From the NCBI GenBank assembly GCA_027559495.1, contig JAMXSV010000003.1, forward strand, positions 4,402,001-4,466,000: a DNA stretch of 64,000 nucleotides, written 5' to 3'. The translations under genes were made by a program, and so were the position numbers. This document shows, in pieces, positions 63,907 to 64,000 of this stretch. A model generated the notes under the pieces. It ran no database searches. It was not told where the DNA came from and was given only the letters and a program-made list of their open reading frames with translations. The first letter of the stretch is position 1. Each line of letters begins with the position of its first letter. Source of the stretch: Aurifilum marmelostoma (taxonomy: Eukaryota > Ascomycota > Sordariomycetes > Diaporthales > Cryphonectriaceae).

Positions 63907-64000
63907 GACACAGCACTCATTTGTATGTAAATGATTTGCTCATGGCAATGTAGAAATACGTAATTGTGGAGTGGAAAGAACATAGTCTGACTGGTGATTA

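Overview
The window comes from a filamentous ascomycete (Pezizomycotina). The evidence is many short spliceosomal introns (about 45-120 nt, GT..AG with CTGAC/CTAAC-like branch sites), monocistronic genes 0.5-3.9 kb apart, and fungus-specific families: a reducing polyketide synthase (PKS), a PTH11/rhodopsin-type receptor, HET-C, a CBM1-tagged esterase and several small cysteine-rich secreted proteins. I cannot name the class or species from the sequence. Exon borders were worked out by hand from reading-frame continuity and splice signals. No RNA gene, CRISPR array or intact transposon was seen.

Layout. 0-9 kb, all minus strand: the 5' part of an UNC93-like membrane protein (runs off the left edge), a seven-helix fungal rhodopsin-like receptor, a compact LCCL-domain protein, and a DHA1-type MFS transporter. 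9.7-17.4 kb: a 2531-aa PKS (KS-AT-DH-inactive MT-KR-ACP) on the minus strand, directly upstream of the transporter. Together they look like a minimal secondary-metabolite locus. The PKS has the architecture of the PKS half of PKS-NRPS hybrids or LovB-type enzymes but stops after the ACP, with no ER, NRPS or release domain. 17-25 kb: long intergenic stretches holding a small two-exon gene (19.7-20.1 kb) and a flavohaemoglobin nitric oxide dioxygenase.

25-45 kb: a divergent transaldolase, a secreted type-B carboxylesterase, an 8-Cys secreted protein, a sugar transporter, the replication factor PSF3 (GINS complex; carries an apparent 1-nt frameshift) divergently paired with mitochondrial Mn superoxide dismutase, a second Cys-rich secreted protein, a secreted beta-propeller-like protein and a nine-exon acyl-CoA dehydrogenase. 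45-64 kb: a large secreted orphan protein, a Rieske [2Fe-2S] protein, a CBM1-GDSL (CE16-like) esterase, a class-I glutamine amidotransferase-like protein, a zinc alcohol dehydrogenase with two GC-AG introns, a small four-exon secreted protein, HET-C, and a Ser/Thr-rich wall-type protein with a 12-Cys C-terminus.

Functionally, the window mixes a small polyketide locus, housekeeping genes (PSF3, SOD, ACAD, ADH) and many secreted proteins in the right half. The right half suggests a plant- or debris-associated lifestyle. That is inference from gene content only.
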